NCBI GenBank assembly: GCA_017620615.1
Contig: JAGAUW010000029.1
Location: 1-64,000 of the forward strand
Direction: 5' to 3'
Source of the DNA: Clostridia bacterium
Lineage (GTDB): Bacteria; Bacillota; Clostridia; Monoglobales; Monoglobaceae
Length of the DNA stretch: 64,000 nt
Part shown: piece after piece, positions 56,931 to 64,000 of the stretch
Numbering within the stretch: the first letter of the stretch is position 1
Layout of the letters: each line of letters starts with the position of its first letter
Made by a program: the position numbers and the translations under genes
The notes under the pieces: generated by a model
What the model was told of the DNA's origin: nothing
The model's input: the letters and a program-made list of their open reading frames with translations, nothing else
The model's database searches: none

Positions 56931-56961
56931 TCCCGATTGCGTTTTGCAATCGGGATTTTTT
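56931..56961 (+). terminator. Riboswitch terminator before ribU
   Basis: CCCGATTGC-GTTTT-GCAATCGGG followed by ATTTTTT. Confidence 0.9.
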
Positions 56962-56980
56962 GTGAAAAGGAGTGGTCTTT

Positions 56981-57583
56981 ATGCAGAAAAACAGCAAAAT
57001 AAAATGGATGGTTGAAGTCGCTATGCTTTCGGCGGTGGCGGTAGTTCTTATGCTCCTTGAATTCCCTCTGCCTTTTATTGCACCGCCTTTTTACGAAATG
57101 GATTTCAGTGAGGTTCCTGTTCTCGTGGGAGCGTTTGCTATTGGACCGATTGCTGGTGTTGTCATTGAGGGGATAAAAGTGATTCTAAATCTTCTTATAA
57201 ACGGCACAATCACCGCAGGAGTGGGAGAAGGTGCAAACTTTTTGGTTGGTGTTGCCTTTATTCTGCCTGCAGGTATTATTTACAAACGTAAAAAGACAAA
57301 GAAAATGGCTATAATCGGTATGTCAGTTGGTGGAATCGTTATGGCGATTTTGTCCTGCTTTATAAATGCATATGTGCTTATACCGGCATATGGCGGAGCT
57401 ATGGGACTTGAAATCAGTGCTTTTGTAGGTATGGCACAGGAAATATATAAAGGAATTGACTCCCTGTTTGAAATGGTGCTTCTTTGTGTGTTGCCGTTTA
57501 ATGTAATAAAGGTCATTTCAGTGTCGGTGGTGACAACTTTCCTTTACAAACACATAAGCCCAATTCTGAAAAGCAAGAATTGA
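56981..57583 (+). CDS. ribU: Riboflavin ECF transporter S component RibU
   Basis: 200 aa, about five to six membrane helices. VEVAMLSAVAVVLMLLEFPLPFI, PPFYEMDFSEVPVLVGAFAIGPIAGVVIEGIK (the substrate loop typical of RibU) and LLINGTITAGVGEGANFLVGVAFILPAG. Works with the shared EcfA/A'/T module encoded elsewhere. ATG 56981 follows AAGGAG; the FMN riboswitch confirms the substrate. Confidence 0.95.
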   Translation: MQKNSKIKWMVEVAMLSAVAVVLMLLEFPLPFIAPPFYEMDFSEVPVLVGAFAIGPIAGVVIEGIKVILNLLINGTITAGVGEGANFLVGVAFILPAGIIYKRKKTKKMAIIGMSVGGIVMAILSCFINAYVLIPAYGGAMGLEISAFVGMAQEIYKGIDSLFEMVLLCVLPFNVIKVISVSVVTTFLYKHISPILKSKN

Positions 57584-57605
57584 TATATAAAATCTAAATA
57601 AGCTA

Positions 57606-57634
57606 TTGACAAATAGTAAAGATTAAAGTATAAT
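57606..57634 (+). promoter_or_regulatory. dapA-lysA promoter
   Basis: TTGACA (57606-57611), 17-nt spacer, TATAAT (57629-57634). Confidence 0.85.
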
Positions 57635-57644
57635 CAAAATGTTA

Positions 57645-57830
57645 GATAGAGGTGCGTTATGTCATCATTAGGCAGATTTTCATCGCTTTGCCAAAGCGGA
57701 TTTGCTGAAAGGGGCAGGCGCCGAAGACGGTTCGTGGCAAAGGACTGGTCTGGCAGTTGGGAATAATATCCCAAATGTTGTCGCACAAGTGCGGAGAGCT
57801 ATCATATCATATTTGTTAATGGTTTTATAT
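57645..57830 (+). ncRNA. Lysine riboswitch (L-box)
   Basis: GATAGAGGTGCG near the 5' end, GGGGCAGGCGCCGAAG in the core, TGGTCTGGCAGTTGGGAATAA in the next arm, and TTGTCGCACAAGTGCGGAGAGCTATC as the closing strand. Gene context (dapA, lysA) agrees. The 3' AGCTATCAT is repeated in the following terminator, so the two can compete for ATGATAG. Confidence 0.93.
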
Positions 57831-57845
57831 CCTTGCATATATCTT

Positions 57846-57877
57846 ATGATAGTTGAAAAATCAGCTATCATTTTTTT
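57846..57877 (+). terminator. Lysine-riboswitch terminator
   Basis: ATGATAGTTGA and TCAGCTATCAT pair (one G-T) around AAAA, then TTTTTT. It lies 39 nt before dapA. Confidence 0.9.
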
Positions 57878-57916
57878 ATGAAAGCAAAAAGATAATAAGG
57901 TAAAGGAGTTTTGAAA

Positions 57917-58804
57917 ATGAAAGAAACTGTTTTTAAAGGTGTTGCAACGGCCATTGTTACACCGATGACCGAAAATGGAGTTGACTACGAAAGCTTTGAA
58001 AGACTTATTGAGTGGCAGATTGAAGAAGGTATAAATGCAATAGTTGTTGCCGGTACAACCGGTGAGGGTTCGACCCTTTCTGACCAGGAGCATAAGGATG
58101 TTCTCAAATTTGCGGTTGAAAAGGTAGGGGGCAGAATTCCTGTCATTGCAGGCACAGGCTCAAACGACATAAGCTATGCAATAAGCCTCACAAAATATGC
58201 GTGTGAGATTGGTGCTGATGCTATGCTGGTTGTTACACCTTACTATAATAAGGCGACGCAGGGTGGACTTATTCAGTCTTTCACTGCTATTGCTGATGCA
58301 AGCACAAAGCCGGTTATTCTTTACAATGTTCCCTCACGTACAGGCTGCAACATCATGCCCGAGACTTGCGCTGTCCTTGCAAAGCATCCCAATATCGTGG
58401 GCATAAAAGAAGCAAGCGGAAACATTTCACAGATTGCAAAGGTTGCATCGCTTGTTGATGAAGATTTTGCAATTTATTCAGGAAACGATGACCAGATTGT
58501 TCCCATTTTGTCACTTGGAGGCATTGGCGTTATTTCTGTGCTTTCAAACATTGCACCAAAAGACACTGTGAAAATCTGTGACAGCTTTTTCTCTGGTGAC
58601 GTGAAAGAAAGCAAAAGACTTCAGCTTCAGTATCTTGACCTCATTGATGCACTCTTCTGTGAAGTGAATCCAATCCCTGTAAAAGCTGCGATTTCTGCCA
58701 TGGGATTTGGTGAGAATTATCTCAGACTTCCACTTACTCCAATGGAAGAGGCTCATGCCGAAAATATGTACAGACTTATGAGAAAAAACGGAATTGAAAT
58801 TTAA
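57917..58804 (+). CDS. dapA: 4-hydroxy-tetrahydrodipicolinate synthase
   Basis: 295 aa TIM barrel, first committed step of lysine/DAP synthesis. GVATAIVTPMTENGVDYESFERLI; VVAGTTGEGSTLSDQEH (Thr-Thr phosphate pocket); VVTPYYNKATQGGL (Tyr); ILYNVPSRTGCN (Tyr and Arg); GIKEASGNISQI with the Schiff-base Lys. ATG 57917 follows AAAGGAG. Confidence 0.96.
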   Translation: MKETVFKGVATAIVTPMTENGVDYESFERLIEWQIEEGINAIVVAGTTGEGSTLSDQEHKDVLKFAVEKVGGRIPVIAGTGSNDISYAISLTKYACEIGADAMLVVTPYYNKATQGGLIQSFTAIADASTKPVILYNVPSRTGCNIMPETCAVLAKHPNIVGIKEASGNISQIAKVASLVDEDFAIYSGNDDQIVPILSLGGIGVISVLSNIAPKDTVKICDSFFSGDVKESKRLQLQYLDLIDALFCEVNPIPVKAAISAMGFGENYLRLPLTPMEEAHAENMYRLMRKNGIEI

Positions 58805-58827
58805 CTTTCCTGAAAGGATAACAATAA

Positions 58828-60126
58828 ATGATTTGTGAAAATCTTGAAATCAACCAGAGGGGAAACCTGACCTTTGCCGGTCGGGACACGGTGGAGCTTG
58901 CAAAGAAGTATCAGACGCCGCTTTTCTTGATGGATGAAGAACGTATACGGAAAAACTGCAGAACATACGTTGATGCAATGAAAAAATATTTTGGCGAAGA
59001 CGCTCATCCGCTTTATGCCAGCAAGGCAGCATCCTTCAAGGCTGTTTATAAAATAGCAATGGAAGAGGGTATGGGCGTTGACGTGGTTTCCTGCGGTGAG
59101 ATTTATACAGCAAAAAGTGTAGGCTTCCCCATGGAAAAGGCATACTTCCACGGCAACAACAAGACTGATTTCGATATAAAATATGCCATAGAAAACGGCA
59201 TTGGTTATTTTGTGGCGGACAGCCGTGAAGAAATTGATGTTATCGACTGTATTTCCGGGGAAATGAATGTTTGTCAAAACATAATTATCCGCATAACGCC
59301 CGGCATTGACCCGCATACCTATGATGCGGTGGCAACAGGCAAGGTTGACTCGAAGTTTGGCTTTGCAATCGAAACGGGTGCAGCAGAATGTATTGTGAAA
59401 TATGCTCTTTCAAAAAAGAACATAAAGCTTTGCGGTTTCCATTGTCACGTGGGTTCTCAGGTTTTTGACTCGGATGTGTATTTCAAGACTGCTGATATTA
59501 TGCTAAGGTTTATTGCGGATATGAAAGCAAAGTTTGGTTACGAGGCAGAAATTCTTAACCTTGGCGGCGGCTATGGAGTGAGATATGTTGAATCAGACCC
59601 CGTGATTGACATTGAAGAAAATATCGCTCAGGTTGCAAAGATGGTGAAAGAAAAATGCAGTGAGCTCAGAATAGATGTTCCTGCAATCCGTATGGAGCCT
59701 GGTCGTTCAATCGTTGCAGACAGCGGACTCACTCTTTATACTGTGGGAAGTGTAAAGGTTATTCCTGAATATAAGAACTATGTTTCAATTGATGGCGGGA
59801 TGGCAGACAACCCAAGGTTTGCTCTTTATGGCTCGGAATATACCGTGGTGACAGCAAACAAGATGAACGAGGAATGTGACTTTTCTTGCTCTGTTGTGGG
59901 CAGATGCTGTGAATGTGGCGACATAATTCAGGAAAATGTCAGCTTGCCGTCAAGCGTGAAACGTGGCGATACTATCGCGGTTATGACAACGGGTGCATAC
60001 AACTATTCAATGGCGTCAAATTATAACAGGCTTCAAAGACCGCCGATTGTGATGCTCACAAAAACGGGGGAATACACCGCGGTGGAACGTGAAAGCTTAG
60101 ATGACATAATAAAAAACGATTTATAA
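58828..60126 (+). CDS. lysA: Diaminopimelate decarboxylase
   Basis: 432 aa, PLP enzyme for the last lysine step. PLYASKAASFKAVYKIA holds the PLP Lys; GFHCHVGSQVFD, ILNLGGGYGVRY, RMEPGRSIVADSG (GEPGR-type) and VGRCCECGDIIQENV with the active-site Cys follow. It lies 23 nt after dapA under the same lysine riboswitch. Confidence 0.96.
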   Translation: MICENLEINQRGNLTFAGRDTVELAKKYQTPLFLMDEERIRKNCRTYVDAMKKYFGEDAHPLYASKAASFKAVYKIAMEEGMGVDVVSCGEIYTAKSVGFPMEKAYFHGNNKTDFDIKYAIENGIGYFVADSREEIDVIDCISGEMNVCQNIIIRITPGIDPHTYDAVATGKVDSKFGFAIETGAAECIVKYALSKKNIKLCGFHCHVGSQVFDSDVYFKTADIMLRFIADMKAKFGYEAEILNLGGGYGVRYVESDPVIDIEENIAQVAKMVKEKCSELRIDVPAIRMEPGRSIVADSGLTLYTVGSVKVIPEYKNYVSIDGGMADNPRFALYGSEYTVVTANKMNEECDFSCSVVGRCCECGDIIQENVSLPSSVKRGDTIAVMTTGAYNYSMASNYNRLQRPPIVMLTKTGEYTAVERESLDDIIKNDL

Positions 60127-60130
60127 AAAT

Positions 60131-60160
60131 AAAGCTCTCTTTTCGGAGAGCTTTTTCTTT
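60131..60160 (+). terminator. dapA-lysA terminator
   Basis: AAGCTCTC and GAGAGCTT pair around a 5-6-nt loop, then TTTCTTTT. Confidence 0.88.
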
Positions 60161-60171
60161 TGAATAAATAC

Positions 60172-60200
60172 TTTACAAAAAGGAAAAAATATGGTAATAT
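60172..60200 (+). promoter_or_regulatory. Promoter of structured RNA 1
   Basis: TTTACA (60172-60177), 17-nt spacer, extended -10 TGG-TAATAT (60195-60200). The predicted start is close to G60207. The -35 and spacer share CTTTACAAAAAGGAAAAA with the promoter of RNA 2. Confidence 0.75.
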
Positions 60201-60206
60201 AATATT

Positions 60207-60360
60207 GCGACTTAGTTTAATATTTTTTCAATGATAGTACGCATTTTTATTTTGATAAAAATGCATGCTCTATTTTGCTTACTGTCATTGGAAGTATAAA
60301 CTGAGTCGCGTCAGGGAGCCATGCATTTTTTGTGCGTGGCTTCGGCTACGCACTTTTTTT
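60207..60360 (+). ncRNA. Structured RNA 1 of a tandem pair, class unknown
   Basis: About 152 nt, non-coding. Terminal stem of 13 bp: GCGACTTAGTTTA (60207-60219) with TAAACTGAGTCGC (60297-60309). Middle stem of 11 bp: CAATGATAGTA (60229-60239) with TACTGTCATTG (60280-60290). Apical hairpin of 10 bp: GCATTTTTAT/ATAAAAATGC (60241-60264). A 15-nt bulge lies on the 3' side of the apical hairpin. It ends with the terminator GTGCGTGGC-TTCG-GCTACGCAC and T7. AGCCATGCA (60317-60325) could instead pair with TGCGTGGCT of the terminator. The rod shape recalls 6S RNA, but I cannot confirm that. Confidence 0.7.
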
Positions 60361-60375
60361 ATTTTGTATAAACAC

Positions 60376-60404
60376 TTTACAAAAAGGAAAAAGTATGTTA
60401 TGCT
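60376..60404 (+). promoter_or_regulatory. Promoter of structured RNA 2
   Basis: TTTACA (60376-60381), 17-nt spacer, extended -10 TGT-TATGCT (60399-60404). The predicted start is near A60411. Confidence 0.75.
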
Positions 60405-60410
60405 GAATAT

Positions 60411-60568
60411 ACACCACACAAGTTAATAATGCAATTTGCAGGGGAAGTGTTTTTATTTTGATAAAAACGCATTCTCTTAATTTGACTTTCTCTTGTGGAT
60501 TGCAAACTTGTGTGGTGCAAGCGGAGCTATGCGTTTTTTGTGCGTGGCTCCGGCTGCGCACTTTTTTA
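60411..60568 (+). ncRNA. Structured RNA 2 of a tandem pair, class unknown
   Basis: Paralogue of RNA 1. Terminal stem of 13 bp, perfect: CACCACACAAGTT (60412-60424) with AACTTGTGTGGTG (60505-60517), sequence unlike that of RNA 1. Next stem TGCAAT/ATTGCA. The apical hairpin GTGTTTTTAT-TTTG-ATAAAAACGC (60447-60470) has the same loop as RNA 1 with a changed base pair near its base. The terminator GTGCGTGGC-TCCG-GCTGCGCAC and T6 are nearly the same as in RNA 1. GGAGCTATGC upstream of it can pair with GCGTGGCTCC as an alternative. No ORF of note lies inside. Confidence 0.7.
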
Positions 60569-60610
60569 TTTGCATAAATGTGTAGCTCTGGTTGTGACCA
60601 AACAAACTGG

Positions 60611-60638
60611 AAAACCTCACCCATTTGGGTGAGGTTTT
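60611..60638. terminator. Bidirectional terminator
   Basis: AAAACCTCACCC-ATTT-GGGTGAGGTTTT, perfect 12-bp stem with T-runs on both strands; it ends the minus-strand synthetase gene. Confidence 0.88.
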
Positions 60639-60650
60639 CGCTTTAAGTGA

Positions 60651-62954
60651 TTATTTATTTGCTTTTTCCATATCCTTGTTGCGGATTTCAACACGGCGGA
60701 CTTTTCCGCTGATTGTCTTGGGAAGTTCATTCACAAATTCCACAATTCTTGGATATTTATATGGTGCTGTGTGTGTCTTTACGTATTCCTGAATTTCTTT
60801 TTTCAGTTCGTCAGTGCCGACAGTGTTTTTGGTGAGAACAATGGTAGCCTTGACAATCTGTCCACGGACCTCGTCAGGAACAGCGGTGATTGCACATTCC
60901 AGAACATAGGGAAGCTCCATAATAACACTTTCAATTTCAAAAGGTCCGATGCGGTAGCCTGAAGATTTGATAACGTCATCAATACGTCCCACATACCAAA
61001 GATAACCGTCTTCGTCCATTGTTGCCTGGTCACCTGTGTGATAAAAATCATCGTGCCAAACATCGTGAGTTTTCTCATCGTCAAGATAGTAGCCGATAAA
61101 TAGTCCGCAGGGTGCACCGTCTTTTGTACGGATACAGATTTCACCGGTGTCACCGGTCTTGCATTCGTTTCCGTCAGGGTCAAGGATAACCACATCATAA
61201 AGGGGTGAGGGTTTTCCCATTGAACCGATTTTTGGCTTTGAGCCAACAAAGTTTGCAATTGAAAGGGTTGTCTCGGTCTGACCAAAACCTTCCATAATAC
61301 TGAGTCCTGTTGCCTTTTTGAATTGGTTATAAACCTCGGGGTTCAGTGCCTCGCCTGCTGTTGTTGCATATTCAATAGAAGAAAGGTCATATTTTGACAA
61401 ATCTTCCTTGATGAAAAATCTGTACATAGTAGGCGGTGCGCAGAATGTAGTGATATTGTATTTCTTGAAAAGAGGAAGAATATCATCAGGATGGAATCTG
61501 TCGAAGTCATAAGTGAACACACCTGCTTCGCAGAGCCATTGTCCATAAAGCTTGCCCCAGAGTGCCTTACCCCAACCAGTGTCAGAAATGGTGAAATGAA
61601 GTCCGTCAGGGTTTACATTGTGCCAGAACTTTGCTGTGGGATAGTGACCGAGAGCATACTTATATGAATGTGTAGCAATTCTTGGATAGCCCGTAGTACC
61701 TGAGGTGAAGAGCATAAGCATCGGGTCATCGCCGCAGGGAGAATTTTCTTTGCGGTCAAAATGGGTGCTGAAACGCTCCATTTCTTCGTTAAAATTGTAC
61801 CAGCCGTCTTTTTTGCCGCCAACAAGAATTTTGAGCATACCCGGGAAGTCTTGAGCTGCTTTTTCGGCTTCTGTGGAAACATCGCCGTCATTTGTGCAGA
61901 CGATAGCCTTTACGCCTGCTGCTTTATAGCGGTATTCAAAGTCGTGTTCAACCAGTTGGTTTGTTGCAGGGATTGCTATTGCACCGATTTTGTGAAGAGC
62001 CAGCATACAGAACCAGAACTCAAAATGACGTTTTAAAACAAGCATAACTGTGTCGCCGCGTTTGATGCCCAAAGACTCAAAATAATTCGCGGTCTTTGCA
62101 GAATACTTTTTCATGTCGTTAAAACTAAATCTGCGTTCTGTCTTGTCATTTCCAACCCACATCATAGCAGTCTTGTCAGGGGTTTTCTTTGCAATTTCAT
62201 CAACGCAGTCAAAGGCAAAGTTGAATTTGTCATCGTTTTTAAATGTGATTCCATTAAACACCCCTTTCTCGTCAAGGGTTGTATCAATGAAATCATCAGC
62301 CACAGTCCTCAATGAAGATTTTGCGGATTTTTCAACCTTTTCAGAAATGTAAGGTGCCTCAGGGTATTCCTCACTGAAATGGCCGTCCTGAGGATTGAGA
62401 ACAACCGCGTGGAATTCGCAACCGCCCTCTGATACTGCAATCATACCGTGAGGAATAATACTGTTATAGAAAATGGAGTCACCCTCGTTTAAAATGTCAA
62501 CGTGATTTCCAACCTGAACTTTGAGAGAGCCTTTCACAATAACATCAAATTCCTGACCATTGTGTGAACTCAGCTTTATGGGAGCATTTTGTTCTTCCTC
62601 AAGATAAGGGAATTTAACAAGGAATGGCTCTGCCAGTTTGCTCTTGAATTTGGGAGCAAGGTTGTTGTACACAAAACCTTGTTTCTTTATGATTTTGAGA
62701 CCTTCACCCTTTCTGGTAATAGCGAAGGAGGTAAGAGTTGAACTTGTACCCTCCAAAATGTCAACCACTTCAACATTACATGCCTTTGCACATTTGTAGA
62801 TAAAGGTAAAGCTGAAGTCTGTTTCGCCTTCTTCAAGGATTTTGTAATCCTGAGTTGATACGCCGGTGAGCTTTGCAAGCTCTTCCTGAGAATAGCCCTT
62901 TGCCTCACGCAAATCTTTGATTCTTCCGGCAACTTCTTTCAAATTGTAATCCAT
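60651..62954 (-). CDS. HTH-cupin-acyl-CoA synthetase fusion (AMP-forming)
   Basis: 767 aa in three parts. Residues about 8-62: XRE helix-turn-helix (RIKDLREAKGYSQEELAKLTGV). About 105-190: cupin (SSHNGQEFDVIVKGSLKVQVGN, IFYNSIIPHGM). About 225-765: AMP-forming acyl-CoA synthetase of the medium-chain type, with P-loop MLMLFTSGTTGYPR, EGFGQTETT, YHTGDQATMDEDGYLWYVGR and the catalytic Lys end PKTISGKVRR. It should activate a carboxylic acid to its CoA ester and may also bind DNA. A T-box lies in its leader. The ATG follows GGGGAG. The substrate is not evident; a branched-chain or aromatic acid is an inference from the T-box. Confidence 0.88.
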   Translation of the reverse strand: MDYNLKEVAGRIKDLREAKGYSQEELAKLTGVSTQDYKILEEGETDFSFTFIYKCAKACNVEVVDILEGTSSTLTSFAITRKGEGLKIIKKQGFVYNNLAPKFKSKLAEPFLVKFPYLEEEQNAPIKLSSHNGQEFDVIVKGSLKVQVGNHVDILNEGDSIFYNSIIPHGMIAVSEGGCEFHAVVLNPQDGHFSEEYPEAPYISEKVEKSAKSSLRTVADDFIDTTLDEKGVFNGITFKNDDKFNFAFDCVDEIAKKTPDKTAMMWVGNDKTERRFSFNDMKKYSAKTANYFESLGIKRGDTVMLVLKRHFEFWFCMLALHKIGAIAIPATNQLVEHDFEYRYKAAGVKAIVCTNDGDVSTEAEKAAQDFPGMLKILVGGKKDGWYNFNEEMERFSTHFDRKENSPCGDDPMLMLFTSGTTGYPRIATHSYKYALGHYPTAKFWHNVNPDGLHFTISDTGWGKALWGKLYGQWLCEAGVFTYDFDRFHPDDILPLFKKYNITTFCAPPTMYRFFIKEDLSKYDLSSIEYATTAGEALNPEVYNQFKKATGLSIMEGFGQTETTLSIANFVGSKPKIGSMGKPSPLYDVVILDPDGNECKTGDTGEICIRTKDGAPCGLFIGYYLDDEKTHDVWHDDFYHTGDQATMDEDGYLWYVGRIDDVIKSSGYRIGPFEIESVIMELPYVLECAITAVPDEVRGQIVKATIVLTKNTVGTDELKKEIQEYVKTHTAPYKYPRIVEFVNELPKTISGKVRRVEIRNKDMEKANK

Positions 62955-62992
62955 TTTTTGTCTCCCCTTTCGGAATTTTTAAAGGAATGTCA

Positions 62993-63278
62993 CAAAAAAA
63001 ACAAACCCGTCTCAAAGCTTTGAGACGGGTTATAAAACTCGCGGTACCACTCAAATTACGGAAAAAATCCGTCACTCGCAGGCTCAAACAAGCCTTTTGC
63101 ATTAACGTAGCAATGCACGGGAGATGTCTACTGACCAGGGGGCTTTCGGACCTCCAACTCGGAAGTGATGGGTCATTGGAAAACTTTGTCATTGGCTCGC
63201 AGCAACCGCCAACTCTCTCCAGACTCTGTAAACCGACCGTCTTCGTCATAGTTTTTCTGTGATATTCAAATTACTGTG
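62993..63278 (-). ncRNA. T-box riboswitch with terminator
   Basis: The minus strand carries the T-box GAGTGGTACCGCGAG (63054-63040), where UGGU can pair with the NCCA end of an uncharged tRNA with discriminator A. After it comes a terminator, AACCCGTCTCAAAG/CTTTGAGACGGGTT (63031-63004), and TTGTTTTTTTT. Stem I shows AGTTGGC/GCCAATG at the top, GTCTGGA/TCCAATGAC with a GAGA bulge, and TCGG/CCGA lower; the specifier loop between reads CCATCACTT. AUC (Ile) fits best; ACU (Thr) and CAC (His) remain possible. A further hairpin TGCATT/AATGCA follows. Confidence 0.92.
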
Positions 63279-63279
63279 T

Positions 63280-63308
63280 ATTATATACCTGAGTATTTAA
63301 TTTGTCAA
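63280..63308 (-). promoter_or_regulatory. Promoter of the T-box transcript
   Basis: Minus strand TTGACA (63308-63303), 17-nt spacer, TATAAT (63285-63280). Confidence 0.88.
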
Positions 63309-63326
63309 TACTTTTTTGGAAATTTT

Positions 63327-63836
63327 TTAATCAAGCTCGTAACAAGCCTCAACTTTTGCATAATAAATGGTATGCAAATCACCGTTTTTATACCATTTAT
63401 CAAGAACGCCTAAGTCAGTAAGACCGCTTTGCATCTCGGTTTTTGCGATGATTTTGCATTCAAAGGCAAGACCTTTGCAGGAAACCACAGGTGTGCTGAT
63501 TTCTTTTGCATCAATCAATGAAAGATCACAGTCCAAAATTTTATCACAATCCCTGCCGGATTTTTGTCCGCAGTAGGAAAGGGCGTCTTTCATCCCATTG
63601 TCATACGGGAAGGTGAGGGTGAATTCCATTGAACTATCAAGCAGTTCTTTTGAAAAGCGACTTTCTCTTACCATAACCTCAGCGGTGGGAGTGCCCCACT
63701 GAAAGCCAAATGTGCCCCAGCCGATGGTCATAGTGTTTATTTTGCCCCCATTTTTCGTAGTAAGAAAAGCGCCTTTTGGCAAAATTTCAGCAGCTTTTTT
63801 GATGTATTCGCTGTAAGCGGTCATATTAAGTTCCAA
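63327..63836 (-). CDS. Flavin reductase-like (flavoredoxin) FMN-binding protein
   Basis: About 169 aa. Split-barrel fold of the flavin-reductase/flavoredoxin family: AAEILPKGAFLTTKNGGKINTMTIGWGTFGFQWGTPTAEVMVRESRFSKELL (given by motif: KGAFLTT, NTMTIGWGTFG, RESRFS), then FTLTFPY and a C-terminal GDLHTIYYAKVEACY. Probably binds FMN and moves electrons in redox or repair. TTG 63836 lies 8 nt after AAGGAG; TTG 63845 touches that site. It follows gpsA with 13 nt between them. Confidence 0.82.
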   Translation of the reverse strand: MELNMTAYSEYIKKAAEILPKGAFLTTKNGGKINTMTIGWGTFGFQWGTPTAEVMVRESRFSKELLDSSMEFTLTFPYDNGMKDALSYCGQKSGRDCDKILDCDLSLIDAKEISTPVVSCKGLAFECKIIAKTEMQSGLTDLGVLDKWYKNGDLHTIYYAKVEACYELD

Positions 63837-63849
63837 ACTATCCAACTCC

Positions 63850-64000
63850 TTAAAATGTTTTTCTATCTATCTTATTCAAAAAGCACTGTTCAGTTTCGTG
63901 TTTTTTTGTTCTTACCATAAGATTTTTGATGGCATCAGCGGGTTTTTTTCCGTGGAAAAGCACATTATAAGCCTCTGAAACAATAGGCATCTCAACGCTC
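63850..64000 (-). CDS. gpsA: Glycerol-3-phosphate dehydrogenase GpsA, C-terminal end (partial)
   Basis: Only the last 50 codons or so are in the window; the gene continues past base 64000. The minus strand reads SVEMPIVSEAYNVLFHGKKPADAIKNLMVRTKKHETEQCFLNKIDRKTF and TAA. EMPI-EAxYxVLF-GKxPxDAIxxLM-R is the conserved C-terminus of NAD(P)H-dependent GpsA, which makes glycerol-3-phosphate for phospholipids. Confidence 0.82.
   Translation of the reverse strand, partial: SVEMPIVSEAYNVLFHGKKPADAIKNLMVRTKKHETEQCFLNKIDRKTF

Noticed and set aside
60207-60568. Firm assignment of the twin RNAs to 6S RNA
   Set aside because: The rod shape fits loosely, but the internal loop is small and I cannot check the consensus; left as unknown class.

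Overview
The window looks like a chromosome segment of an anaerobic, low-to-medium GC member of the Clostridia (Bacillota). The evidence is Shine-Dalgarno-rich operons, TTGACA/TATAAT promoters with 17-bp spacers, T-box, lysine, FMN and glmS regulatory RNAs, a V-type ATPase in the Enterococcus hirae ntp gene order, an IspH-S1 fusion, BofA and RicT (endospore-former markers), CdaA/CdaR, and a TatD-associated radical SAM protein. I cannot name the genus.

Layout. 1-6.3 kb is an AT-rich accessory strip. It holds a secreted InlB-repeat protein, an ECF sigma/anti-sigma pair, a small secreted protein between 13-bp inverted repeats, an XRE regulator, two truncated tyrosine recombinases facing each other, a possible 26-aa small ORF, and a multi-pass membrane protein. 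It ends at a good tRNA-Leu and a second tRNA-Leu that has lost its 3' end. 6.6-22.4 kb is housekeeping: copA with copZ fused in frame, proS with an in-frame TAA, cdaA-cdaR, an FAD oxidoreductase, ychF, cmk, plsC, ispH-S1, murD, and convergent comEC. 22.5-33.3 kb carries glyQS, holB-ricT and smc-ftsY-UPF0182. 33.4-38.8 kb is on the minus strand: bofA, DUF2156, a radical SAM protein and a YhaN/YhaO-like ATPase-nuclease pair. 38.9-47.7 kb is a nine-gene V/A-ATPase operon whose K subunit keeps the Na+ ligands. 48.7-51.05 kb is a small carbohydrate cluster (esterase, SGNH hydrolase, DUF4432 epimerase-like) with two of its three genes broken. 51-60 kb has glnA, the two fumarase subunits, a DUF4430 protein, a GlmU-like beta-helix protein, glmM behind a glmS-type ribozyme, ribU behind an FMN riboswitch, and dapA-lysA behind a lysine riboswitch. 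60.2-60.6 kb holds two tandem paralogous structured RNAs with their own promoters and terminators. 60.65-64 kb (minus strand) holds a T-box-controlled HTH-cupin-acyl-CoA synthetase, a flavin reductase and the 3' end of gpsA.

The strongest leads are (1) a glmS ribozyme in front of glmM rather than glmS; (2) the twin RNAs at 60.2-60.6 kb, whose stems are kept while their sequences differ; (3) a T-box leader on an acyl-CoA synthetase fused to an HTH-cupin regulator, possibly read by tRNA-Ile; and (4) the in-frame copA-copZ arrangement with an internal ribosome-binding site. The nonsense and frameshift lesions (proS, esterase, epimerase) are isolated single-codon or single-base events in otherwise well-kept genes, so sequencing or assembly error must be ruled out before they are called biology.
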